From Mogibacterium sp. (GTDB taxonomy: Bacteria > Bacillota > Clostridia > Peptostreptococcales > Anaerovoracaceae), in NCBI GenBank assembly GCA_017515425.1, contig JAFWFU010000028.1, positions 1-56,759 on the forward strand: a stretch of 56,759 nt of DNA. Reading direction: 5' to 3'. The notes beneath the pieces are model-generated. The model was not told the origin of the DNA. It made no database searches and saw only the letters and a list, made by a program, of their open reading frames with translations. The translations under genes were made by a program, and so were the position numbers. Numbering within the stretch: position 1 is the first letter of the stretch; each line of letters starts with the position of its first letter. This document shows, one piece after another, positions 15,377-22,093 of the stretch.

Positions 15377-15449
15377 CCGCCCAAGAGCTACGGAAACGGT
15401 TACTTAAATAATTATTTTCGGGCTAACCGTCTATCGGCAGCTCCTTTAT
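15365..15449 (-). ncRNA. Antisense antitoxin RNA (RatA-like)
   Basis: A strong minus-strand promoter (15456-15484) and a terminator (stem 15371-15379/15397-15405 followed by TTTTTT on this strand) define an ~85-nt RNA. Its 3' end is complementary to the last codons and 3' end of the toxin mRNA. This convergent 3' overlap is the txpA/ratA arrangement, in which duplex formation triggers toxin mRNA decay. No reading frame is evident in it. Confidence 0.7.
15371..15405 (-). terminator. Terminator of the antitoxin RNA, overlapping the toxin stop codon
   Basis: AAGTAACCG and CGGTTACTT form a 9-bp stem, followed on the minus strand by a run of six T residues. On the plus strand the downstream sequence is only moderately T-rich, so toxin mRNA may read through to ~15445. 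Confidence 0.75.
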
Positions 15450-15455
15450 GTGCTC

Positions 15456-15484
15456 ATTATAACACTGATGTCAAGATGCAGCAA
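15456..15484 (-). promoter_or_regulatory. Antitoxin RNA promoter
   Basis: On the minus strand TTGCTG (15484-15479), 17 bp, TATAAT (15461-15456) with TGT in front of the -10 (extended -10). Stronger-looking than the toxin promoter, as expected for an antitoxin RNA. Confidence 0.7.
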
Positions 15485-15569
15485 TATCTCTTTACCGCCA
15501 ATCCGCCTTCTCTTCCGGCATACCTCCAATAGCAGACTATATCATTCTATACTTCCCTTCTTTTCTCGC

Positions 15570-17699
15570 CTACCTCACTGTCACCTTAACTCTCGTATGC
15601 ACGCCATTTTGCGTGACAGCATAGACATAGCAGCTTCCCTTGCTGACGGCTTTTATCTTTCCGCCTTTTGTTACAGTCACTATATTCTCATTTGAAGTTT
15701 CATACACGATCTTGCGGTGCCTCTTTACTTTCAGTTTCTTAGACTTAGGAACCGCCTTAGCTTTCAGCTTGAATTTCTTCCCCTGTTTAAGCTTTACCTT
15801 GTTCTTCTTTGCAGCAGTTATGACCTTCTTATCATTGCCTACCCTGCCGCCCTTTGTTGCCACATGGACGGTCTTGGAAACCGAAATATCCTTGCCGTTC
15901 GCGTCAAAGGCGGCAACGACAAACTTATAATAAGCACCATTCCTCAGCGGTGTATATAGGATTTTCTTAAACTTGACGGAAGTGCCCGTTGTGACGATAA
16001 GCCTCTCATATTTATTCTTAGTCCCGCATTTGTTGCCATAGACCACATATTTTACGGCGTTCGGCACCTTGCGCCAGGTTACTACCACAGAGCTCTTGGT
16101 GGTTCTCGTCGACCTCGCCATAAGCGTGGCAAATTCAGCTCCATCAACTTCCTCGCCGCCCGCTCTTATCCTTTTATACAGCTCCGCCTCGTAATCAATA
16201 TCGCCTTCCATCTTCGGCTTTACCGTTATTCTGACCTGTTTGACCGTTTCGCTTCCCCTGCTGTCAGTAGCGGAGATTTTTATAATATATGTACCGGAAA
16301 TCTTAGGATTATAGCCGCCTCTATCCTTTATGACTAATGGCAAACTCCCGTCTTCGCTATCCGACGCTCTGAAATCCTTTATCGCAGCCTCAAGTGTGGT
16401 GCCGAATTCCACAGTCCTGTCGCTTGCCGCGATAACAGGCGGTGTGTTTTTTCCATACCCTGCCAGATATGTGATCTTATTTCCACTGAGCACCAATGCT
16501 TCCATTTCAAGCCCCTGAGACGTATCATAGCCGTTTACATCATAGGTACCCCTGACTTCCTTAGCATTTTTTATATACCATACCCTTAAATACTTAGGTA
16601 AACCAAAGGGATTAGCCTTTTCCAAGGCCTTGTTTAAGCTTGCCGAGACCGTCAATTCCTCAATCGCACTCCTGCTTCCATAACCGTCGAAATACAGCAT
16701 ATAAGAGGCGTTTCCAGATACGACGAAATTGCTCAAATCCAAAGATTTAAGCGACCTGCACCCGAAGAACATATCCTTCATATCCTTGACTTTTGATGTG
16801 TTGAAATTGCTCAGAACGAGGCTCTTCAATGAGGAGCATTCCTCGAACATGCCGGACATGCTATAGACTTTCGACGTATTGAAGCTGCTTAGACTCAGGC
16901 TTGGCAGCAATTTGCAGTCCTTAAACATTTTATCCATATATATGACTTCTGAAGTATCAAAATTGCTCAAAAACAAACTTCTCAATGTCTCACATCCGTT
17001 GAACATACTGCTCATGTCCGTAACCTTAGATGTATCGAAATTGTCTAAACTGAGGCTTTTCAAAGAGGCGCAGCCTTCGAACATTTCCGGCATATATACA
17101 GCCGAAGATGTATTGAATTTGCTAAGATTTATATTTCTGAGTGATTTGCAGCCTCGGAACATCAGACGCATATCCCTTACAAGGGCTGTGTCAAAGCTGC
17201 TCAAATCCAGACTCTCTAATGATTGACAGCCGTCGAACATGCGGCTCATATCCGTAACACTAGATGTGTTGAAACCGCTCACGTCCAAGCTTTGTAATGA
17301 TTTGCAATCGCGGAAAGACGCCCGCATTGAAGTCGTTCTTGAGGTATTTAAATTGTTCAATTTCTTTATCTGTTTACATGCACTAAACCCGTCAAACAGC
17401 CAATCTGAATTTATAGGTGCTATAACATCATTCAAGAACTCGATTTCCACGACTTCCTTCATATCAGGATCTGAACCCCCTGTTGTGCCGCCACGGGGCC
17501 ATCGTCCCATTCCCTGTTTCTTCATTTCCCTGTTGACTTTAATACTTCCATGGCTTATCCACAATTTATTATTGATGTCCAGCCCCCAATAGATATTCTC
17601 ATTCTCAGCAAATACAGCCTTGGGCACTGAAACAATACCCATGCAGATGATAAACGACATGGCTAAGAGTCCGATTTTATACCTCAGATTGCCCTTCAT
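15570..17699 (-). CDS. BspA-like leucine-rich surface protein (DUF285 repeats)
   Basis: A 709-residue secreted protein. The signal peptide (~1-31) ends near AVFAEN. Residues ~105-335 are about eight ~26-residue DUF285/BspA repeats of the form SLxSLxLSxFxTSxVxxMxxMFxGC. An Ig-like region follows (~400-480, TPPVIAASDRTVEFG...), then a fibronectin III-like region (~520-620) and a bacterial Ig-like C-terminus (VYETSNENIVTVTKGGKIKA). There is no sortase signal, so it may attach to the envelope by its basic C-terminus. Related proteins bind host matrix or other bacteria. The SD AGAAGGAGG precedes the ATG. It is downstream of the Xer-like gene by 158 bp. Confidence 0.9.
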   Translation of the reverse strand: MKGNLRYKIGLLAMSFIICMGIVSVPKAVFAENENIYWGLDINNKLWISHGSIKVNREMKKQGMGRWPRGGTTGGSDPDMKEVVEIEFLNDVIAPINSDWLFDGFSACKQIKKLNNLNTSRTTSMRASFRDCKSLQSLDVSGFNTSSVTDMSRMFDGCQSLESLDLSSFDTALVRDMRLMFRGCKSLRNINLSKFNTSSAVYMPEMFEGCASLKSLSLDNFDTSKVTDMSSMFNGCETLRSLFLSNFDTSEVIYMDKMFKDCKLLPSLSLSSFNTSKVYSMSGMFEECSSLKSLVLSNFNTSKVKDMKDMFFGCRSLKSLDLSNFVVSGNASYMLYFDGYGSRSAIEELTVSASLNKALEKANPFGLPKYLRVWYIKNAKEVRGTYDVNGYDTSQGLEMEALVLSGNKITYLAGYGKNTPPVIAASDRTVEFGTTLEAAIKDFRASDSEDGSLPLVIKDRGGYNPKISGTYIIKISATDSRGSETVKQVRITVKPKMEGDIDYEAELYKRIRAGGEEVDGAEFATLMARSTRTTKSSVVVTWRKVPNAVKYVVYGNKCGTKNKYERLIVTTGTSVKFKKILYTPLRNGAYYKFVVAAFDANGKDISVSKTVHVATKGGRVGNDKKVITAAKKNKVKLKQGKKFKLKAKAVPKSKKLKVKRHRKIVYETSNENIVTVTKGGKIKAVSKGSCYVYAVTQNGVHTRVKVTVR

Positions 17700-17857
17700 A
17701 CTTTGCTGCCTCCTTCTGCCTTTTCGGCGACTCCTGCCACGTCAATATTTTCTCTTACCAACAACTCTTGCCGCGTCAACATTAATAACGATTTCAACCT
17801 GCCTATGCCATGACTTCTCTCGCACGGCCATTGTACGCAGGCAGATTATATAAACCC

Positions 17858-18733
17858 TCATGCCCTCGGGTGTGTCCTCTTAAATACATCTCTGACATGG
17901 ATTTCTGTAACTGCGAGATATGCTATGCCGACCGACATATCCTCAAAACCCATAAGCTCCTGCAAAGTCTTGAGGTCGCCGCCGTTTTGAAGTATATGCA
18001 CCGCAAAGCTATCCCTCAAAATCTGCGGAGTCATACGCTCTTCGAGGTCAATCATGGCGCCATAATCCTTGAGTATCTTCCAAATGCCCTGCCTCGTCAA
18101 AGCCTCTCCGCGGAAGTTCACGAAAACGAAGTCATCATTTTCATGCTCCCTCCCGCAAATATCTTCATAATCATTTTCCACATACTGTGTCAATGCCTCG
18201 GCTGCATACTTCCCAAGCGGAACAATCCTGCTCTCCTCGTCCGCGTCCTTTAATGTTACGAAATTCATTCTGAGGTTCAAATCACAAAACCTCAGCCTGA
18301 CAACCTCGGTAACTCTAGCTCCCGTGCCATACATGAATTCCAAAAGAGCCCTGTCGCGAATTCCCTTTTTATCATCTCCGGGCAGGCTCATCAGCTTTGC
18401 CGCCTCTTCCACAGTGAGGTAGTCCACCTGACGCCTATCCCCTCTTACGGATTTAATCTTCGTGAACGGATTGGTCTCAGAGCTTCCTGATTCTATTCTA
18501 TATTCGTAGTAATTGCGAAGAGCCGAAACCTTGCGGTTTATCGTCGCCTTGGATTTGTTCTGATTGTTGAGCTCCAAAACATAGGATACCGCATCGCTCT
18601 CCCTGCATGTATCAAGACTCTTGCCGCACTCGCCCAAATATTTTTCAAAGGCACTGAGGTCTCTTTTGTATGCTATCAGGGTGTTCTCAGCCTTTCCCTT
18701 TTCATTTTTCAGATATTCGATAAAATCATGCAT
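17858..18733 (-). CDS. Xer-like tyrosine recombinase with altered active-site residues
   Basis: A 291-residue XerC/D-type protein with an N-terminal SAM-like core-binding domain (~1-85) and a catalytic domain. Arg140 (GTGARVTE), Lys162, Arg240 and the nucleophile Tyr272 are present. The first catalytic His is Gln237 (TPQILRDSFA instead of TPHxLRHSFA), and the His/Trp position is Phe263 (MGFEDMS instead of LGHxxxx). Chromosome-dimer resolvases normally keep both His, so activity may be reduced or specialised. It starts 8 bp after the Nudix gene stop, in the same operon, as xerD-like genes often are in Firmicutes. No dif site was recognised nearby. Confidence 0.85.
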   Translation of the reverse strand: MHDFIEYLKNEKGKAENTLIAYKRDLSAFEKYLGECGKSLDTCRESDAVSYVLELNNQNKSKATINRKVSALRNYYEYRIESGSSETNPFTKIKSVRGDRRQVDYLTVEEAAKLMSLPGDDKKGIRDRALLEFMYGTGARVTEVVRLRFCDLNLRMNFVTLKDADEESRIVPLGKYAAEALTQYVENDYEDICGREHENDDFVFVNFRGEALTRQGIWKILKDYGAMIDLEERMTPQILRDSFAVHILQNGGDLKTLQELMGFEDMSVGIAYLAVTEIHVRDVFKRTHPRA

Positions 18734-18741
18734 AACTCCAC

Positions 18742-19275
18742 CTATATCTCTCCCGCCTGCCTTGCGTACAGCAGCCCGATAATCGTCTTGCTGTCCTTTA
18801 TCTCGCCGCGCATTATCATATCTATGAGTTCGTCCGCCTCATATTCCAGCAAATCGAGACATTCCGTCTCGTCCCAATTTGTGTCTCCGGGTCTGAGGTC
18901 TCTGCAAATATAGATATGAAGGGTCTCTGACGAGTACCCACAGGTTGGATAGTATGATACCAAATGCTTAATGCTGCCCGCCCTGTATCCGGTTTCCTCG
19001 GCGAGCTCTCGCGCGGCAGTTATCTCGGGTGCTTCATCCGGGTCAGCTTTTCCGGCAGGAAGCTCTAGTACAGCCTTCTCCAAAGGCTTTCTGAACTGCC
19101 TCTCAATGAGTATCTTTCCTTCGTCCGTAATCGCCAGCATTATGGCGCCGCCCACATGCTCCACCACGTCGCGTATAGCTTCGCCGCTGACGCTTTGCAC
19201 CCTATGCTGTCTGACCTTAAACACAGGCCCCTTGTACACTATCTCACTGCTTATAGTTTTTTCTTCGAATATCAT
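18742..19275 (-). CDS. Nudix hydrolase, ADP-ribose pyrophosphatase type
   Basis: A 177-residue enzyme with a complete Nudix box (GKADPDEAPEITAARELAEETG; Gly, Glu, the REL..EE core) that binds Mg2+ and hydrolyses a nucleoside diphosphate linked to another group. The preceding strand ELPAG and overall size fit the NudF/ADP-ribose pyrophosphatase group. The SD AAAGGCGA precedes the ATG. It is immediately upstream of the Xer-like gene. Confidence 0.92.
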   Translation of the reverse strand: MIFEEKTISSEIVYKGPVFKVRQHRVQSVSGEAIRDVVEHVGGAIMLAITDEGKILIERQFRKPLEKAVLELPAGKADPDEAPEITAARELAEETGYRAGSIKHLVSYYPTCGYSSETLHIYICRDLRPGDTNWDETECLDLLEYEADELIDMIMRGEIKDSKTIIGLLYARQAGEI

Positions 19276-19337
19276 ATCTTCGCCTTTACAATAAATAATT
19301 TATCTGCCTCGATTTTAGCACAGACGGGATATGCAGG

Positions 19338-19703
19338 CTATATTAAATTGAGATTCTTCGCCAATTCTCCTATGAAAATCCTCCGCCATTTCTTCCAGGT
19401 ATTCTCATGGGCGACTCCTCTCGGGAAACTCCCCGACACTATGCCCTCTATCGTTTCTATTCTATACTCCTCAGGTACTATCGCCAGAGCATTCTTTATG
19501 CATAGCAGCTCCCATTCCGCATGACTCAGCACCTCATCTCTAAAGCTCTGACAGTTCTCATCTTCGTAAATAATATATTCGCTCTCCATTCTGCCGTGGT
19601 TTTTCACGGCGTCGAGGCGCTGCAACCTGTCAATATCCTTCACTATCCACATGCATTGATAATATACCGCCTTAGGCAGTCTGACTTCTTCCTTGTTTTC
19701 CAT
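19338..19703 (-). CDS. Small RinA/ArpU-like protein
   Basis: 121 residues, soluble and helical. The centre (CIKNALAIVPEEYRIETIEGI) and the C-terminal AHENTWKKWRRIFIGELAKN have the spacing of phage late-transcription regulators of the RinA/ArpU type, whose C-terminal end is a sigma-region-4-like HTH. The match is only by pattern and no other phage gene is nearby, so it is either a domesticated remnant or a different small HTH protein. A good SD (GAGGAGA) precedes the ATG. Confidence 0.5.
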   Translation of the reverse strand: MENKEEVRLPKAVYYQCMWIVKDIDRLQRLDAVKNHGRMESEYIIYEDENCQSFRDEVLSHAEWELLCIKNALAIVPEEYRIETIEGIVSGSFPRGVAHENTWKKWRRIFIGELAKNLNLI

Positions 19704-19768
19704 ATGCTTCTCCTCTCTACCCGATATAAGTGTTATAGGTTTTAACTGCTTCGCAAAAGGACGTCCTC

Positions 19769-19888
19769 AAAACATTTTTATAATCAGCTTTTACAAAAAT
19801 GCCTCTCTTAAAAACTTTTTTAATCATCTTCTTTAAAATGCCTTATTCAAAACATCTATTAAAAAGCTTCTTTACAAACAACGCCCCT
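19769..19888. repeat. Three degenerate ~40-bp tandem repeats
   Basis: Units at 19769-19809, 19810-19848 and 19849-19888 share the pattern AAAACWTTTTTWAW..., CTTYTTTACAAA and ATGCC. They are AT-rich and diverged. Confidence 0.5.
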
Positions 19889-19993
19889 ATGATTAGGCAA
19901 GTCTATATCGCCATGGGGCTTCCTCTGTGAAGCCTATGTGGTGAGTGCCTTTTTCGTCGATATTAGTGCGTCTTTTGCATGATTTCATGCAAA

Positions 19994-20023
19994 TAAAAAA
20001 GCCCGAGTTTAAACTCAGACACG
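19994..20023 (-). terminator. Probable terminator downstream of the PHP gene
   Basis: On the minus strand GAGTTTAAACTC is followed by GGGCTTTTTTATTT. The stem is short but the T-run is good. Confidence 0.45.
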
Positions 20024-20059
20024 GATTTCGCTACTCTCTGCGTCAGATTCCCGTTCTCA

Positions 20060-20929
20060 CTATGGCATATGATATCTGCTATAGTCTCTTACATATCTCG
20101 GAGAATGAACATCAGATCCCTCGGTAATGATTAGACCATGCTTTTTCGCGTACTCCGCAAGGAGTTTCTGCTGTTCCTCGCTTGCCGAGGGGTGCTTATA
20201 CTCTATCCCGTCTATTCCATACTCTCTCATTCGCTCTAATATCTCATACATTCTCGGCTTGAAATCCTCGAAGCTCTCGTCCATACGCCTCTGCTCCATT
20301 GGGTGAGCCATGACAGCAATCCCGCCTGCTTCCTGTATTGCGATGATCGCCTCCTGAGATGAAATCGCCCTCTTTCTTATAACCCTTATCGTTTCATGGC
20401 GGAAGATTCCCTTGAAGGCTTCCTGATAATTGTCCATGAGACCTTTTCTTTGCAGAGCCTTGGCAAAGGTCGGCTTGCCCACATATCTTCCCTCATTTAT
20501 GCTCACTATATCCTCTAAAGTGAGATCATAGCCGAGCTTGTTCAGCGCAGACATAAATCTGTCGTTTCTATTGTCTCTCTCCCGTCTTACTTTCAGAAGG
20601 ACTTCTTTAAAGCCTTCATTATCATAGTCAAAGCCGTAGCCGAGTATATGTAAATCCTTGCCGAGCTCATCATCAGAATCCAGCTCAACACCTGAGATAA
20701 AAGGCAGCCCAATGCTTTCGGCGTATCTCAATCCTTCCGCCGAACCCTCATCACCGTCGTGATCCGTAATAGAGAGGAGCTCATAGCCCTCAGAAATGCG
20801 TAAATCTATCAATTCCCTAGGAGACAGCTCTCCGTCAGAATAATAGGTATGCATATGGAGGTCTCTCTTTAGTCCCGACTCTATTAACGCCCTTATGCTT
20901 TCCTTGTCATACTCTCTATAATTCTTCAA
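20060..20929 (-). CDS. PHP-domain metal-dependent phosphoesterase (3',5'-nucleoside bisphosphate phosphatase type)
   Basis: A 289-residue PHP-domain enzyme. DLHMHTYYSDGELSP gives the first two metal-binding His and an Asp, SITDHDGD the next, SGVELDSDDE and LHILGYG further ligands, and GSDVHSP the last. This resembles the YciV/RNase AM and Trp operon PHP family, which removes a 3' phosphate from pAp-like nucleotides. The upstream-most plausible start is a TTG at 20929 with the SD GGAAGAG; the next Met would cut the metal site. It overlaps the end of hpt by 14 bp, so translation is probably coupled. Confidence 0.85.
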   Translation of the reverse strand: MKNYREYDKESIRALIESGLKRDLHMHTYYSDGELSPRELIDLRISEGYELLSITDHDGDEGSAEGLRYAESIGLPFISGVELDSDDELGKDLHILGYGFDYDNEGFKEVLLKVRRERDNRNDRFMSALNKLGYDLTLEDIVSINEGRYVGKPTFAKALQRKGLMDNYQEAFKGIFRHETIRVIRKRAISSQEAIIAIQEAGGIAVMAHPMEQRRMDESFEDFKPRMYEILERMREYGIDGIEYKHPSASEEQQKLLAEYAKKHGLIITEGSDVHSPRYVRDYSRYHMP

Positions 20930-21464
20930 CGTCGTTCTCTTCCAAATAACTGATATATGGAAGCCCCCTTAGCCTTTGGTCGTAGTCAAGCCCGTAGCCA
21001 ATCACGAATAGGTCGTCTATCTCAAATCCCACATAGTCTGCATGGAAATCGACCGTGCGCCTCGCCTCTTTGTTCAGCATGGTGCATACCTTGACGGATT
21101 TCGGTCCCCTCTCCTCAAGCTTACCCATGAGGTATTTAAGCGTCGTCCCGCTGTCCACTATATCCTCTACGACCAAAACATGGCTGTTATACATATTGAT
21201 ATTCGGGTCCAAACTGATCTTCACCACTCCCGAAGTGCTCGTAGCCGAGCCATAGCTGCTGGCAGATACGAAGTCTATCTTGCAGTCAATCTCCATATAT
21301 TTGAGTATATCCGAAAACCAAAGCACGGAACCCTTCAATGTACAGAGGAGAATCAGGTTCTCGCCCTCATAGTCCTTATCTATCTGCGCCGCAATTTCCT
21401 TGGCTCTTTCCTGAATTTGCTCATAATCATATAGAATTTTTCCGAGTATCTTTGGCTTAACCAT
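20916..21464 (-). CDS. hpt: Hypoxanthine phosphoribosyltransferase
   Basis: A 182-residue purine salvage enzyme making IMP/GMP from hypoxanthine/guanine and PRPP. The PRPP-binding motif is VLVVEDIVDSGTTLKYL, TLKGSVLW is the first PP loop, and VGFEIDDLFVIGYGLD is the purine-binding hood. Length is normal. The SD GGAGGAT precedes the ATG. It lies between engB and the PHP gene in the same direction. Confidence 0.95.
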   Translation of the reverse strand: MVKPKILGKILYDYEQIQERAKEIAAQIDKDYEGENLILLCTLKGSVLWFSDILKYMEIDCKIDFVSASSYGSATSTSGVVKISLDPNINMYNSHVLVVEDIVDSGTTLKYLMGKLEERGPKSVKVCTMLNKEARRTVDFHADYVGFEIDDLFVIGYGLDYDQRLRGLPYISYLEENDVEEL

Positions 21465-21481
21465 AATATCCTCCGTTCCTA

Positions 21482-22093
21482 CTATCCGTGAAACTCATCC
21501 CATTGCTCCAGCAGAAATTCTATCGTATCAAGCAGCTCGTCCTGTCCGCTTCTCTTTAGAGAGGAAATCGGAATGACTATATCTTCCTCGCTCATTCCAA
21601 GGCACTCCGCGATTGTTCTAGTCGCCTTGGCGCGCTCATTGCTTCCTATCTTATCCGCCTTTGTCGCCACGACTATGCCGTCGAGCCCGAAGAATTTAAG
21701 ATATTCATACATCTGAACGTCCTGATTGCTCGGTCTATGCCTTATGTCCACGAGCTGAACCACCTTGATGAGATTCTCCCTGCCTTCGAGATAGGACTCC
21801 ATCATAGCGCCCCATTTCTCACTTTCGCTCCTGCTGATTTTAGCATAGCCGTATCCGGGCAAATCAACTATCCTGAATCTGTCGTTGCAGCGGTAGAAAT
21901 TTATAGTGCGAGTCTTACCGGGGCTTCCCGACACCCGCGCCAAGCTCTTCCTTCCCGTTATAAGATTGAGAAGGGATGATTTCCCGACATTGGATCTGCC
22001 CGCAAATGCTATCTCAGGCAAGTCCTCTGGCGGATATTGCACCGGCTTTACTGCCACCGCCTCAAGTTCAGAAGTATTGATAGTCATAATCAT
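21482..22093 (-). CDS. engB: Ribosome biogenesis GTPase EngB/YsxC
   Basis: A 203-residue TrmE-Era-type GTPase involved in 50S assembly. G1 is GRSNVGKSSLLNLI, G2 TRTINFY, G3 DLPGYGYA, G4 TKADK. The start overlaps the lon stop by four bases (ATGA), so it is coupled to lon, as in B. subtilis lonA-ysxC. A second in-frame ATG lies two codons downstream. Confidence 0.96.
   Translation of the reverse strand: MIMTINTSELEAVAVKPVQYPPEDLPEIAFAGRSNVGKSSLLNLITGRKSLARVSGSPGKTRTINFYRCNDRFRIVDLPGYGYAKISRSESEKWGAMMESYLEGRENLIKVVQLVDIRHRPSNQDVQMYEYLKFFGLDGIVVATKADKIGSNERAKATRTIAECLGMSEEDIVIPISSLKRSGQDELLDTIEFLLEQWDEFHG

Larger units (their letters stand above)
15218..15443. repeat. Inverted repeats flanking the toxin gene
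   Basis: GAGCTGCC (15218-15225) is complementary to GGCAGCTC (15436-15443), and CGGTTAGCCC (15238-15247) to GGGCTAACCG (15420-15429). In a full-length toxin mRNA the 5' and 3' ends could pair over 18 bp. The right arm also forms the 5' part of the predicted antisense RNA. Confidence 0.75.
19704..20059. other. Intergenic region with degenerate tandem repeats and hairpins
   Basis: No gene. It contains three degenerate ~40-bp repeats (19769-19888), a GCCCC(T)ATG/CATGGGGC stem, an overlapping GGCTTC/GAAGCC hairpin (19917-19936), a perfect TTGCATGA/TCATGCAA hairpin (19975-19992) and a terminator of the PHP gene (19994-20023). A possible closing stem, GCAAAAGGACG (19753-19763) with CGTCTTTTGC (19969-19978), would enclose ~215 nt, so a structured RNA is possible. 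Confidence 0.5.
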
